Shown here: piece by piece, positions 44,784 to 54,309 of the stretch
Layout: every line of letters begins with the position of its first letter
Numbering within the stretch: position 1 is the first letter of the stretch
NCBI RefSeq assembly: GCF_000744185.1
Contig: NZ_JQLL01000001.1
Span: 124,001-188,000, forward strand
Source of the DNA: Carnobacterium funditum DSM 5970
Lineage (GTDB): Bacteria > Bacillota > Bacilli > Lactobacillales > Carnobacteriaceae
Length of the DNA stretch: 64,000 bases
Direction of reading: 5' to 3'
The notes under the pieces: model-generated
The model's input: only the letters and a program-made list of their open reading frames with translations
Database searches by the model: none
What the model was told of the DNA's origin: nothing
Made by a program: the position numbers and the translations under genes

Positions 44784-46202
44784 ATGAGTAAAAAAAAAAG
44801 TTTGAATAAATTAGTTTCTAATACATTGATTTTTGCAATAGGATCATTTTCATCAAGAATATTAGTATTTTTTTTGGTACCTTTGTATAGTAGAACGTTA
44901 TCAACTTCTGAGTATGGAAAGATAGATTTAATAACAACTTTAATTAGTTTAATCTTACCAGTATTTACGCTGACAATTCATGAAGCTATAATAAGATTTT
45001 GTTTAGAAAAAAATACTGATAAAAGCCAAATTTTATCGATAGGCTTACAAACAATATTTATAGGTATGATACCATTATTAATTATTATGCCACCCTTATT
45101 AAAATTTTTGAATTTAGAAAATCTGATTTGGTACTTTCTTGCAGCGTATATTTTTACTGCTTTAAAGCAGGTATTTTCATTTTTCGCTAGAGGGACAGAA
45201 AAAATTAGGTTAGTTGTTATTATGGGTATTATTGATACAGTATTAACAATAGTACTAAACCTCATATTCTTATTATATTTAGATAAGGGTATAAATGGAT
45301 ATTATTATAGTTTAATTATCACTGGATTACTTATATCAGTTATTTATTATATTGTTTTAGATATAAAACCTAATACACTATTTAAAAGAAGTAATATTAT
45401 TTTAAAAAAAGAGATGTTGCTTTATTCTCTTCCTATGATTCCTAATTCTTTAAGTTGGTGGATAAGCAACAGTTCAGATAAAATTTTAATCAATTATTTT
45501 TATGGTGCTAGTTTGACTGGATTATATGCTATTGCTTATAAGATACCCTCGTTGTTAAATACAATTACAAGTATTTTTATGCAGGCTTGGCAAATTTCTG
45601 CTGTTGAAGAGTTTGAATCTCAGGAAAATGATAATTTTTCAAATGCTTATACATTTTTATTTGGAATTAATATTTTAGTATGTGTCCTACTGATTATTTT
45701 TTCAAAAACTATTGCTCGAATTATGTTTTCCAGTGAATTTTATTTAGCTGTTAATTTTGTACCAATATTATTGGTAGCATATTTTTTTAATGGAATGTCT
45801 GCTTATTTAGGATCGATTTATACTTCTTCTAAAAAAACTAATATGCTATTTATCTCTACTATGTTTGGTGCGGTAATTAATATAATATTAAATTTAATAT
45901 TGATTCCAAATTATGGTGGTTATGGAGCAGCTATTGCTACATCAGTAAGTTATATGGTTATCTGGATTGTTCGCTTGATTAATACCAGAAAAATATTAAA
46001 GCTTAATTTTAATATTTTGAATCATATTTTTGATATTATATCTTTACTAGGAATTGCGTTTGTTTTCTATTTTGATAATAATATAACTTCATTATTCTTT
46101 AAGATAGTATTTATTATGTTAGTTATTAATAATAACAAATTTATATTTAAAAATTTATATGAATTTCTATTTTCTGCATTTCAAAAAAGATATATTAAAT
46201 AA
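44784..46202 (+). CDS. Wzx-like polysaccharide flippase of the second locus
   Basis: A 472-residue protein with about fourteen membrane helices, of the MVF/MATE-like polysaccharide transporter family. It opens with LVSNTLIFAIGSFSSRILVF and LVPLYSRTLSTSEYGKIDL, the typical first two helices with the STxEYG motif. Further blocks include SLPMIPNSLSWWISNSSDK, a stretch usual in RfbX proteins. It should flip the repeat unit built by the enzymes at 35810-43698. GAGGGC precedes the ATG, 37 bp after the IS30 end. It is the last recognisable gene of the operon, followed by the IS block. Confidence 0.9.
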   Translation: MSKKKSLNKLVSNTLIFAIGSFSSRILVFFLVPLYSRTLSTSEYGKIDLITTLISLILPVFTLTIHEAIIRFCLEKNTDKSQILSIGLQTIFIGMIPLLIIMPPLLKFLNLENLIWYFLAAYIFTALKQVFSFFARGTEKIRLVVIMGIIDTVLTIVLNLIFLLYLDKGINGYYYSLIITGLLISVIYYIVLDIKPNTLFKRSNIILKKEMLLYSLPMIPNSLSWWISNSSDKILINYFYGASLTGLYAIAYKIPSLLNTITSIFMQAWQISAVEEFESQENDNFSNAYTFLFGINILVCVLLIIFSKTIARIMFSSEFYLAVNFVPILLVAYFFNGMSAYLGSIYTSSKKTNMLFISTMFGAVINIILNLILIPNYGGYGAAIATSVSYMVIWIVRLINTRKILKLNFNILNHIFDIISLLGIAFVFYFDNNITSLFFKIVFIMLVINNNKFIFKNLYEFLFSAFQKRYIK

Positions 46203-46361
46203 ATTATTTTATCTAATATAGCAAAAATGTTATGCGATGTGTTTCTAAATTATAGATACTAAGATTAACATCTATGGATAGGCTACACTTAATTGGTGTT
46301 TTTGGCAAGTAGGAAATGTAAGAAACGGCAGTTAAAAATGTATGCCGACATTCTTTCTTTT

Positions 46362-47084
46362 TTACTTGCTATTTAATATAGATTGCTTGTATCTGTGGCT
46401 TTCACCATTAAAAATGAGTAAATGAGAATGATGAATTAACCGATCGACAACTGCTTCAGTTAGAATCTGATCGCCAAAAACGTGATTCCATTGTCCAAAC
46501 TGAAGATTCGTGGTGATAATAATGCTTCTTGTTTCATAACACATTGAAATAACTTGAAAAAGTAATTCTCCACCTTGTTTATGCAAAGGGATATATCCCA
46601 ATTCATCCAAAATGAGTAAATCTAGTTTACTGAGATGTTTCATTAATTTTCCTAAATTGCCATTATTATTTGCTTCTAAAAGTGCATTGACTAAAGAAGC
46701 TACCGTATAAAATTTCACCTTCTTTGCTTGTGTTCGGATAATTGTTAGCCCAATCAAAGTAGATAAGAAGGTTTTTCCTGTTCCAACACCTCCATAAAAG
46801 ATTAAGTTCGTTTTATGTTCTAAGAAGTCTCCTTGAAGAAGAAAATCCTTCGTCATTCCAGATGGAAGCTGGATATCATTCCATATAAACGATTCTCCGT
46901 TCACCGTAGGTAAGGTAGATTGTTTTAATAATTGATTCAGTTTCTTTTCTTCCCGTTGAGTGACTTCTGCTTCAACTAACTTTAGGAGAAACTCTTGTTG
47001 TGACTGTGCCTCTACCTCCTGATAGTGCTGCGGAATCCAACTCAACTTCAATCGCTTCGCATAGTTTAAAATGTCATCATGCAT
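46362..47084 (-). CDS. istB: IstB helper ATPase of IS21-A
   Basis: A 240-residue AAA+ ATPase related to DnaC that assists IstA in strand transfer. It has Walker A in YGGVGTGKTFLSTL, Walker B in LLILDELGYIPLHKQGGELL, and the sensor block SIIITTNLQFGQWN, with the C-terminal LTEAVVDRLIHHSHLLIFNG. I choose the ATG at 47084, which overlaps the istA stop and has GGAGG nine bases upstream; a longer in-frame start at 47129 lies within istA. All motifs are intact. Confidence 0.93.
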   Translation of the reverse strand: MHDDILNYAKRLKLSWIPQHYQEVEAQSQQEFLLKLVEAEVTQREEKKLNQLLKQSTLPTVNGESFIWNDIQLPSGMTKDFLLQGDFLEHKTNLIFYGGVGTGKTFLSTLIGLTIIRTQAKKVKFYTVASLVNALLEANNNGNLGKLMKHLSKLDLLILDELGYIPLHKQGGELLFQVISMCYETRSIIITTNLQFGQWNHVFGDQILTEAVVDRLIHHSHLLIFNGESHRYKQSILNSK

Positions 47085-48591
47085 GGTTCTCATCCTCCAT
47101 TGGTTTAAAGAGTTTATCGTATTGACCAAGTCCTCTAGTTATAGTAGGCATGGACGGTGTGTGTTGAGGTAATTGGGCAATCACTCGAACGCCGCGCCCA
47201 TTTACCAATTGATAAAAAACTTGTTTAATGGATTCTGCACTTGGATGACCATTTTCAGAAGCTTGCAGAAGAGCTTGAATGGCAATTTCCATATGATTAT
47301 CCTTTAGAATAGTCGAAAGCAGTTGTAAGCTTTCTTTCTTTTCTTCCACCGTACATTGAGAAAAATAAGACTGCCACGCATCTGGGAGTTGATCATAAAA
47401 GCTTGTGTATTTAAGAGCCGTAGGCCGTTTTGAGACAAGTGAAAGATACGGTTGCCAATCCATCGATTTCTCTTTGTAACCATATAGCCGATTATGTTGA
47501 ACAATTTCTTTATAGTCCAAGCTAAAAACAGTCATGTGTTCGTAAGAAATTTTTAATAGAACTTTTTCAAGAGCGAATCGTGGTGAACTAGAGTACAGAT
47601 TTGTATCAAAATGAACATAACCATATTTATCTGCTTTTACTTCTTCGTAACGAACGCAGTCAAACTCTTTTTCTGGTAATAAGAGAAAGGCTTCTTTATC
47701 TGCCGAATACAATTCGGAAATGGGCAGTTGTTTCTGATAATGGATCCGTTTCCGGTCATTTTCAGCTAATACCCAACAGTCTTGGTTCAAACTTCTTAAA
47801 TCATGAGTATGCACTTCTGGAAGAAGAAAATTATTCCGTACATACTTTACCATAGCTTCGACGTGTCCTTTTTCGTTCCCTCTTGCAGGATTACAGAACT
47901 CTAGCTGAAATCCATAGTGCGCAGTGAAACGTTCGAATTCCTCCGTTAAATCTCGTTTACCATGAGGTCTAATTTTCTTTACAGCTGGCGAAAGGTTATC
48001 AAAGCGAATGGCTTTTGGTACACCACCCATATGGTGGAAAATACGCTTCATTCCTTCTAAAAAAGCTTCTTTGTTCTGAGCTTCCAAAACCTGAAACCAA
48101 AAGGTGTTACTATAAGGAAAAGAAAGAACTAAATAGGAAAGAGTTGTATAGGTATTTTTATAATAAAAAGGAGCTTCTCCAAAATCGATTTGTGCCATAC
48201 CAGGTTTGGCAGTTAAAGGAATGGCAGAAGATTGTCCTATATTCAGTAATTCTTTTTTCCTTTTAGATACATAATCACGAATGCTTCGATCTGATCCTGT
48301 AAACTCATATTGCTCCAGGAGGAGCTGGTGGATTCGTTTAGCTGTTCTGCGGTACTTTTTCTTCTTTTTGAAGTCTTCTATTAGCCATTTATCAATCACT
48401 GGCTTCACTGAATCCATTACTCGAGCTGTGCGGGTTTGTTTATGTGGTTTAGGTAGATTGAAGTCTTCCATATCTGCATATTTTTTGATTGTCCTAGCGT
48501 CAATACCCATCTTTCGTCCTATAGTTGCGTAAGTTTCATCTTTTAGGTTTACTTGTTCTCTGATATAATTAATTTCGGTCACTGTTAACAT
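47077..48591 (-). CDS. istA: IstA transposase of IS21-A
   Basis: A 504-residue DDE transposase. The N-terminal helix-turn-helix (IREQVNLKDETYATIGRKM then IDARTIKKYADM) is followed by the catalytic core: AQIDFGEAPFYYK (first Asp), AIRFDNLSPAVKKI (second Asp) and NEKGHVEAMVKYVRNNF (Glu). The C-terminal region SPRFALEKVLLKISYEHMTV is the IS21 beta-barrel part. The end overlaps istB by eight bases. The frame is intact, so the element may be active. Confidence 0.94.
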   Translation of the reverse strand: MLTVTEINYIREQVNLKDETYATIGRKMGIDARTIKKYADMEDFNLPKPHKQTRTARVMDSVKPVIDKWLIEDFKKKKKYRRTAKRIHQLLLEQYEFTGSDRSIRDYVSKRKKELLNIGQSSAIPLTAKPGMAQIDFGEAPFYYKNTYTTLSYLVLSFPYSNTFWFQVLEAQNKEAFLEGMKRIFHHMGGVPKAIRFDNLSPAVKKIRPHGKRDLTEEFERFTAHYGFQLEFCNPARGNEKGHVEAMVKYVRNNFLLPEVHTHDLRSLNQDCWVLAENDRKRIHYQKQLPISELYSADKEAFLLLPEKEFDCVRYEEVKADKYGYVHFDTNLYSSSPRFALEKVLLKISYEHMTVFSLDYKEIVQHNRLYGYKEKSMDWQPYLSLVSKRPTALKYTSFYDQLPDAWQSYFSQCTVEEKKESLQLLSTILKDNHMEIAIQALLQASENGHPSAESIKQVFYQLVNGRGVRVIAQLPQHTPSMPTITRGLGQYDKLFKPMEDENHA

Positions 48592-48713
48592 CTCCTATAA
48601 GTACCTCCCGTTGATTAGTCTATCCAACTAAGATGGTACGGTATTTATGAGAATGTTGGCAAGTGGCCTCTTTTTTTTATCTCAAGAGACCTACATAAAT
48701 TAACTGCCGAAAC

Positions 48714-49040
48714 TTACAATACTATAATGCCATAAACAATATGGGTTTTACCTACACCTGGTGGTCCTAAAAAAATAAGATTAAAGGCTTGTTTCAACCA
48801 ATCAAATTCTTTCAGTTGATTAATTTGACGATTGCTCAGTGCAGTATCGCCAAGTGTATTAAAGTCCTCTAGGGACTTCTCAAAAGGGAATTGTGCCCAA
48901 TTGAGATGTTTCCGAGTGATTTTTTCGTCTCTACGATTTTCTTCATGACTACATAATGCCACAAGTAATTCCTGGTACGTCCAGGAATGTTGCTCAGCTT
49001 CTCTTAATAAATGAGGAAGAATATTCGCAGTTTCCGTCAT
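48714..49040 (-). pseudogene. istB: Truncated IstB of IS21-B
   Basis: Only the first part of the helper ATPase remains. From the ATG at 49040 it reads 108 residues (TANILPHLLREAEQHSWTYQ start) through Walker A, FLGPPGVGKTH, and is then broken where the end of IS21-A supplies the stop. The similar frame extends upstream to an ATT/ATA pair near 49085, next to AGGAGG, so about 15 more N-terminal residues were probably present with a mutated or unusual start. It lacks Walker B and the whole C-terminal half and should be inactive. Confidence 0.85.
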
Positions 49041-50763
49041 ACGGAATTGCTTAAACTGACGTTGAAGAACTTCTGTCGTTCCTATAATTTTTCTCCTCCT
49101 AGTACTTGTAGATACGAATCAAATGGTCGTTCTACAGCGGTTATTTTTTTGTACTTATCTGGTAAGGAAGACCGCTCTGAAGAAGTCATTTCTGTCTCTG
49201 AATGACGTCGCTTAATTTCATTTGTCACGTCCCGAAACTCAACAGCACTAACCAATTTCAGTAGGAGACACTCATTTAAAGCTTCTTCGGCAAACTCACC
49301 ATGTAATGTGGTAACTTCTTCTATAACACGCAATTGGTCACGAATGTGCCGCGGATAACGTTCTTTTAATTGGTTAATGAAGTGAGCTGTCTTTTCTTTA
49401 TCTTCAAACAATTGAAGAACTTCATGAATATGCTGCTCTATTTTTCGGATTTTCTCTTGCGCACGACCATGAAGGGGATCTTTTACCAGGTTACCTTTTC
49501 CTTTGATAAGCGAATGAGAACCCAATTTTTTATCTTTTTTCATTTCATAGATTACCAGCTGACTGTCTTGTATAATCAATCGGGCTTTAATAGCTTTTCC
49601 TGATTGATACGTTCCTAATGGAACGGAATAGTAATTAGACTTGTATTGAATCGTGTTGTCTTTCAAAACTGTCTTTGTTATACTTTCATTATTCGAAGGA
49701 ATTTTATAATTTGAGATCGAGATGAGGTGTGACTTTTCCAGGGTAAACACGTCTTTCGGTCTCTTTTTTGTTTTTTCATGAATCTTATGATTTCCGGTTC
49801 TGTTCAACCAGGATTCACATTGCTCTTGCCAAGTGTCTATCGAATGGAATCGTCTTCCACGAGCAAAGTTGTATTTAACAAATTTGATAACTGCTTCAAT
49901 TTTTCCTTTAGATTCCGGATCAGCTGCTCGACAGACATAAGCAATGAATTTTCTTTCTTGTCTGTATGCTTGGAATTTCTTGGTGAAAAGGATATCTCCA
50001 TGATTTTCACTTACAATCATCAACTTATCCTGATCATAGACTATTTCTTCTGTTCGCCCACCAAAATAGTCAAATGCATTCTCATGTGTTCGAATCACAT
50101 CATGGGTTGTGAACGGTCTATCCTGCCATTCAATATATTTATATCGAGAATGCGATAACACAAAACCAACGCAATAAAGTTTAATAGGTTTTTCCGATAA
50201 CGCACGCTTTACTATTATTTCTCCAAAGTCGACCTGCATTTGTTTTCCCTTAGGTAATTCAGGCACAGCTTCGTAATTCCGGTAAATAAGCACCTTGGGG
50301 ATACCGTAGGTTTCGCGTACTTCTTTAACATATGATCGAATCGTACTCGATGCGGCCTCATGAAAATTAAACTGTTCTTTTAACCAATCCTCTACTTGTG
50401 CAGCGGATAAGTCAGGTTCATCACTCAGCCAGCCTACAATCGTTTCTTTATAGGGATCAAGCTTTTTAGAACGAGTTTCTTGAGCTTCAAGCCAAGAGAT
50501 GCTGTCTTCTGGTTCTTTCTTTAAATATGCCGATACTGTGTTTCTATGAAGACCCAACAACCGACTAATTTTTGTGTTTGGATAGCCTTTCTTTTTGTAA
50601 TGATGTACTTTCGCTATAGTATTCAATTTTTCAAAATTCACCTTTTCCTGCTCCTTCAATTCAATAGATTAACTTTTCTAGTTTATCAAATCGAAGGAAG
50701 TAATTGGGGAAAAGTGCACATTCTTATTTAGCAATATCTGCACTATTTAGTTTAGCAGTCACA
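48719..50763 (-). mobile_element. IS21-family insertion sequence B, truncated
   Basis: The right end is at 50763, where the complement reads TGTGACTGCTAAACTAAATA. A second related terminal repeat, TTGCTAAATAAGAATGTGCA, lies just inside, as is usual for IS21. istA is complete, but istB and the left end are cut off at the border with IS21-A (48718). The right end is inserted in an IS5-family transposase gene. Confidence 0.78.
49082..50641 (-). CDS. istA: IstA transposase of IS21-B
   Basis: A DDE transposase of about 519 residues. It has an N-terminal helix-turn-helix (YPNTKISRLLGLHRNTVSAY), then QMQVDFGEIIV (first Asp), EIVYDQDKLMIVS (second Asp) and ESKGKIEAVIKFVKYNF (Glu). It belongs to a different IS21 subgroup from IS21-A, with little similarity outside the core. 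GTG 50641 is preferred, since AAGGAG lies about ten bases upstream; TTG 50659 starts inside that site. The coding sequence is complete, but the element has lost its partner and one end. Confidence 0.9.
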   Translation of the reverse strand: MNFEKLNTIAKVHHYKKKGYPNTKISRLLGLHRNTVSAYLKKEPEDSISWLEAQETRSKKLDPYKETIVGWLSDEPDLSAAQVEDWLKEQFNFHEAASSTIRSYVKEVRETYGIPKVLIYRNYEAVPELPKGKQMQVDFGEIIVKRALSEKPIKLYCVGFVLSHSRYKYIEWQDRPFTTHDVIRTHENAFDYFGGRTEEIVYDQDKLMIVSENHGDILFTKKFQAYRQERKFIAYVCRAADPESKGKIEAVIKFVKYNFARGRRFHSIDTWQEQCESWLNRTGNHKIHEKTKKRPKDVFTLEKSHLISISNYKIPSNNESITKTVLKDNTIQYKSNYYSVPLGTYQSGKAIKARLIIQDSQLVIYEMKKDKKLGSHSLIKGKGNLVKDPLHGRAQEKIRKIEQHIHEVLQLFEDKEKTAHFINQLKERYPRHIRDQLRVIEEVTTLHGEFAEEALNECLLLKLVSAVEFRDVTNEIKRRHSETEMTSSERSSLPDKYKKITAVERPFDSYLQVLGGEKL

Positions 50764-51467
50764 AATCGCGATATGACGGAAATGCTTTAACTTATTAAAG
50801 AAACACTCCACCAAATGACGTTCTTTATATAGCCACCAATCAACAGTCCAAGGTTCTTTTGTATTTTTCTTTGGTGGAATGGTATAAGTCGCATCGTGAT
50901 TCGTCACATAAGTCCGAATGTCTAAAGAACCGTATGCACGATCGCCAATAACATTACTGCCTTGTATTTCAACGTGTTGAAGAACTTCAATAGCGAGAAC
51001 ACTATCATGGAGATTTCCACCTGATAGCTGAAAATATAATGGATTTCCTAATCCGTCTACGATGACATGTATTTTTGTTGTGTGCCCACCACTGCTTTTA
51101 CCGATATGTTGCGAGATGACAGAATTTAGCCCCCTTTTTTTGCACCGGCACTCTGCTGATGCGCCGTTACAACGGTTGAATCGATACTCAATTTTTCGTA
51201 ATCTGCTTCATAATTCAACGTAATAAAAAGGGATTCAAGTAAACCAGTATCACGCCATAAACAAAAGCGGCTATAGACCGTTTTCCATGATCCGTAACGT
51301 TCTTTTGGCAGATCTCGCCAAGCAGCACCGCTTCTAGCAATCCATAAAACAGCATTGAACATTATACGATTGCTTTTAGGTGGTCTACCTGTGTGATATT
51401 TGGGAAACAGATTTTTGATTTGATTCCACTGCACATCAGTCAGCTCATAACGTTCAATACTCATCAT
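50752..51467 (-). pseudogene. IS5-family transposase, two frames joined by -1 slippage, 3' end lost
   Basis: The first frame (51467-51126) encodes YELTDVQWNQIKNLFPK and the first catalytic Asp in KLSIDSTVVTAH, ending AGAKKGG. At a run of seven A then five G (near 51136-51147), a -1 shift enters the second frame, which reads ISQHIGKSSGGHTTKIHV, VIGDRAYGSLDIR (second Asp) and ERHLVECFFNKLKHFR (Glu). This A-run slippage is the usual expression mode of this IS5 branch, so the shift is natural, not damage. The real damage is the C-terminus: after HFRHIA the frame enters IS21-B and stops. Confidence 0.82.
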
Positions 51468-51532
51468 GATCACTCCTGTTTTCTTTTATTATACCGAAAA
51501 TCAGGATGGCAGTCAGTTTTCAGACACGCCCT
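50764..51532 (-). mobile_element. IS5-family element, truncated by IS21-B
   Basis: The 5' end on the minus strand is marked by the complement of GTTTTCAGACACGCCCT (51516-51532), similar to ends of IS5-group elements (AGGGCGTGTCTGAAAAC). The other end is missing, because the transposase frame runs into IS21-B at 50763. No partner inverted repeat was found within the window. Confidence 0.75.
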
Positions 51533-51579
51533 AATAAAATAAGTCAAAAAATAGAGTACAATAAAAAGGAGTGAAACGA

Positions 51580-52284
51580 ATGAAAAGAATCGTAAAATAC
51601 GCCAATGCTCTGACTCACTTATACGGTATCGTGCAGTTGGAAAAAATTGTTGAAATCTATAATAGTCAAAATAAAACACAGTGGAGTCTTCAAAAGGCAG
51701 TAACGACTATCCATGAAAATGAAGACTTATTGGAAACTAACTTTGTTTATCTGCATAAAGGATATGTTATTCATGATGTGGTTGTTGAAGAAGGTAATTT
51801 CGAAGAATTAGTCTTAAATCAACAGTCGAAGCCATTTTATATTCCTGAACAAGAAGAATTGATGAACTATACTGATGAGTACTATGTAGAAGAAACGAAA
51901 GAATACGATGAATTAAAGCAATACTTGTTGACTGCTATTTTTAAGGGAGACGTTTATAAAGCTGAGATGTTCAGTGAAGATATTCAAGGGTATTGCCAGT
52001 TCGATTATTCTTTAAAAAATGCTTTAAGATTATTTGAAATGAGAGAAGTAATATTTAAAAATCAGAAACAAGAAGACAACATAATGCAATTGATAGTAGA
52101 CTTAGCTAACAATACGAGATTGCGAGAAAACAATGGGTTTACTCCAACTGAATTATACGAACATTTTTCAAAGACAAAATTTCCAACAATTGGACAACCC
52201 AAAATCAAAAAAGTAGGGCGCAATGATCCTTGTCCATGTGGCAGTGGGAAAAAGTATAAGAAATGCTGTCTTAACAAAGGATAA
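51580..52284 (+). CDS. SEC-C motif protein of unknown function
   Basis: A 234-residue acidic, soluble protein ending in a SEC-C zinc motif, [20 protein letters not shown] (Cys-x-Cys, eight residues, Cys-Cys). The rest (for example [37 protein letters not shown]) is helical and matches no family I can name. SEC-C occurs in SecA and in many small proteins of unknown role, where it binds zinc and often nucleic acid or the ribosome. ATG 51580 is preferred over GTG 51571, because AAGGAG (51567-51572) is then seven bases away. It follows the IS5 remnant and precedes a decayed gene with which it may once have formed an operon. Confidence 0.8.
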   Translation: MKRIVKYANALTHLYGIVQLEKIVEIYNSQNKTQWSLQKAVTTIHENEDLLETNFVYLHKGYVIHDVVVEEGNFEELVLNQQSKPFYIPEQEELMNYTDEYYVEETKEYDELKQYLLTAIFKGDVYKAEMFSEDIQGYCQFDYSLKNALRLFEMREVIFKNQKQEDNIMQLIVDLANNTRLRENNGFTPTELYEHFSKTKFPTIGQPKIKKVGRNDPCPCGSGKKYKKCCLNKG

Positions 52285-52312
52285 AATAACGAGTGAAGGA
52301 AAGGTTTAACAC

Positions 52313-53648
52313 ATGGATGACAAAGAGTTTATAATCAATTATTAGATATGACAGATCAAGAAAAGTCTACTTGGATTTATAACAAAACATTAACGCAAAA
52401 AGACAATCAACACGGAGACTTTTTAGATTCATTAAAAACTCAACTCTCACTCGATCAAAAGATTTCAGAAGTTAGTTTCTCAACGAGTGAATTAAAAAGT
52501 TGGCAATCAAAGATAGAGAAAAGAGAAATCTATTATGAATGTGTTTACTATGAACTATATGATGAAGACTACTGGGATAGAGAAGAAGGTTATGAATACA
52601 ACGATCCTTTTGGTATCAATCTAAGCATTCTTAAAGCCCTACAGACGGCTAAAGAATGGGCAGCAGCTAAACAATACCAGAAAGCGGCAGATTTGTATGA
52701 TTGGCTTTGTACCATTCCTTTCGGCGGCTTTGATAGCGAAAGAAAAGAATGGCTAGATGAAGAATTGGATCTGGAACGACTGGTAGAAGAACAAGTCGTT
52801 CAAGTAGAGTTAAAACAAATCGGCGTTCAACTGCTGTACGCTCACTACCAGGCACTGCCTATGGAAAAAAGGCCAGCATGTTTTTTTCGCTACTTATCGT
52901 GGGAGATGTTTGGAGAGATCAAAATAGAGAATGTTTTTTCTTTGGAATTAAAAGATGTACCCTTGTTTATTGAAAAATGGATTGTTTTCTTAAGAAAAAC
53001 ATCAGGCGATAGAGCAGGAGAGTTACTGACGGAGGCTTGTCTATTTTCTGGCGGAATTAACCGCCTGTGTGAAGAAGCTGAAAAGAATGCGGCTATGCAC
53101 CCAATTTTGTTTGAAAATGCTAGTAAGTTTTATTATGACAATGATCTTTTTCTCGAATGTGAACGAATTGGGTTGAAAGCTATCGATAAGTTGGCTGAAA
53201 ATTTAGTGGTGCGCAATAGAATAGCAGAGTTAACCATAAAAGTAGCCCTGCAACTCGACCACAAGGATCAGATAGCGAAGTTATACGAAGCGGCTTTTCA
53301 TTCTCATTCTACTGTGCCAACTTACTTACGCTTATTTAGACTGCCTGACTACGAAGTAGTAACTAAAAGAGCAGCAAACTATGCAAAAAGTGTTCCAAAT
53401 CTAGTTGCCATAAAAGTTTCCAACGCCGCTAGTCAATTAAATGAGAACGGACTGAGTGCTGAAAACAAACAACTGATTCGTTTTTTAATCATGAATTTGT
53501 ATTTGTTCAAAGCGTGTGTAAAAGAGACGATAATGACCTAGATTGGGAAAAGAGTATCAAAGGTAGAATGGTTCCATTATTTCTTTTGATACTGAATAAA
53601 AGTGAAGAAGCGAGTAAGGCGAAAGAATTAGCCAGTAAAAAATTATAG
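52313..53648 (+). pseudogene. Doubly frameshifted gene of unknown function
   Basis: The middle frame (52348-53541, 397 codons) is helical and rich in Trp, Tyr and Leu (TAKEWAAAKQYQKAADLYDWL looks TPR-like). Upstream, an ATG at 52313 with AAAGG nine bases before it encodes MDDKEF and then runs into a stop; one extra T in the GAGTTTAT stretch would join it to VYNQLLDMTDQE in the main frame. Downstream, after FKACVKE near 53530, a one-base shift leads into DNDLDWEKSIKGRMVPLFLL and on to a stop at 53648. Two single-base losses suggest decay, or sequencing error in homopolymers. The protein family is not recognised. Confidence 0.72.
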
Positions 53649-53678
53649 AGAGACTTAAGAATTCAGGAGTCTGAAAAA

Positions 53679-53969
53679 ATGAGTGTAACGGATGATATGA
53701 AACGATGGGAAAACACGATTGAGTTAACACCTGAACAAATAGACGCTTATCTTGGATGGTTAGAGCAAGAAATAGAGAAACGCGCCGATGCCATAGTAGG
53801 TGGCGGTTACCGCAAAGTGTATTATAAAGTAGCTGATTTAATTGTATTGTTAGGTGAAGTTCTGGAGTCAAATGGGAAGAGTCATAAAAAAGTGGCAATG
53901 ATGGAGTACTATAAAAAGACCTATGCTAGAAAAAGCGCCTTTATCAAAGAATTGACTCAATTGACTTAA
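53679..53969 (+). CDS. 96-residue protein resembling the C-terminal tail of SWIM zinc-finger proteins
   Basis: A short basic-acidic helical protein. The stretch EIEKRADAIVGGGYRKVYYK followed by VADLIVLLGEVLESNGK and KKTYARKSAFIKEL resembles, from memory, the end of large SWIM-type or DUF-type proteins (pattern RADAIV then RxxYxKAAxL then RHxAFxxEL). It has its own ribosome site (CAGGAGTC), so it may be a stand-alone gene or a reinitiated fragment of the decayed gene just upstream, whose stop is 30 bp away. The function is unknown. Confidence 0.55.
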   Translation: MSVTDDMKRWENTIELTPEQIDAYLGWLEQEIEKRADAIVGGGYRKVYYKVADLIVLLGEVLESNGKSHKKVAMMEYYKKTYARKSAFIKELTQLT

Positions 53970-54309
53970 ATGTGCTGTCGACTGATAGATAGAGGTTCGT
54001 TTTTTTTGGTGGAGACTTCCTAACAAGCTAGCGTTAGCTACTAGGAGATTGTTAAGAGATTTTTATCCAGTTTGATAGGCCTTTATAGATTCGAACCTAT
54101 TCTTTTCTTGAAAGGCCTAGATAGGTGTTTGAAAAAATTCAAATAATTAATTATCCAAGTCAAGTGATAAGTTGAGCATATAAAACTAGTTGCAGTGAGT
54201 GGCGATTAAAATATAAGAGTTGAATTAGAAATGACGATTTCTGTTTTTTTGCTTTACTATAAAGGCCTACAAGCAGGACAAAAAGCAAAGAGTTGAATAG
54301 GGTGGATAG
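53970..54309 (+). other. 340-bp intergenic stretch
   Basis: No gene seen. It contains an 8-bp inverted repeat, AGGCCTTT (54077-54084) and AAAGGCCT (54111-54118), enclosing a TTCGAA-containing loop that superficially resembles a tRNA T-arm on the minus strand, but the T-stem does not pair. GGCCT-containing words recur near 54263. No promoter is convincing. Confidence 0.4.

Larger units (their letters stand above)
46317..48718 (-). mobile_element. IS21-family insertion sequence A (intact)
   Basis: A 2402-bp element. Both ends read TGTAAG-N3-CGGCAGTTAA inward (46317-46335 and the complement at 48700-48718), with the TG...CA termini usual for IS21. A second internal pair is TGCCGACATTCT (46343-46354) and AGAATGTTGGCA (48650-48661). 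istA and istB are intact and overlap. The flanks (GGAAA left, ATACT right) are not duplicates, which suggests an adjacent deletion after insertion. Confidence 0.82.

Noticed and set aside
47601-48532. Plus-strand frames of about 83 codons within IS21-A
   Set aside because: They are shadows of istA on the opposite strand, with no ribosome sites and no protein-like composition.
53557-53898. Minus-strand frame of 113 codons
   Set aside because: It overlaps the plus-strand 96-residue gene antisense and shows only leucine/phenylalanine-rich shadow sequence.
54077-54118. tRNA or tRNA-like minihelix on the minus strand (TTCGAA loop with an 8-bp outer stem)
   Set aside because: The T-stem does not pair in standard numbering, D and anticodon arms are absent, and the outer stem is a simple AGGCCTTT/AAAGGCCT palindrome.
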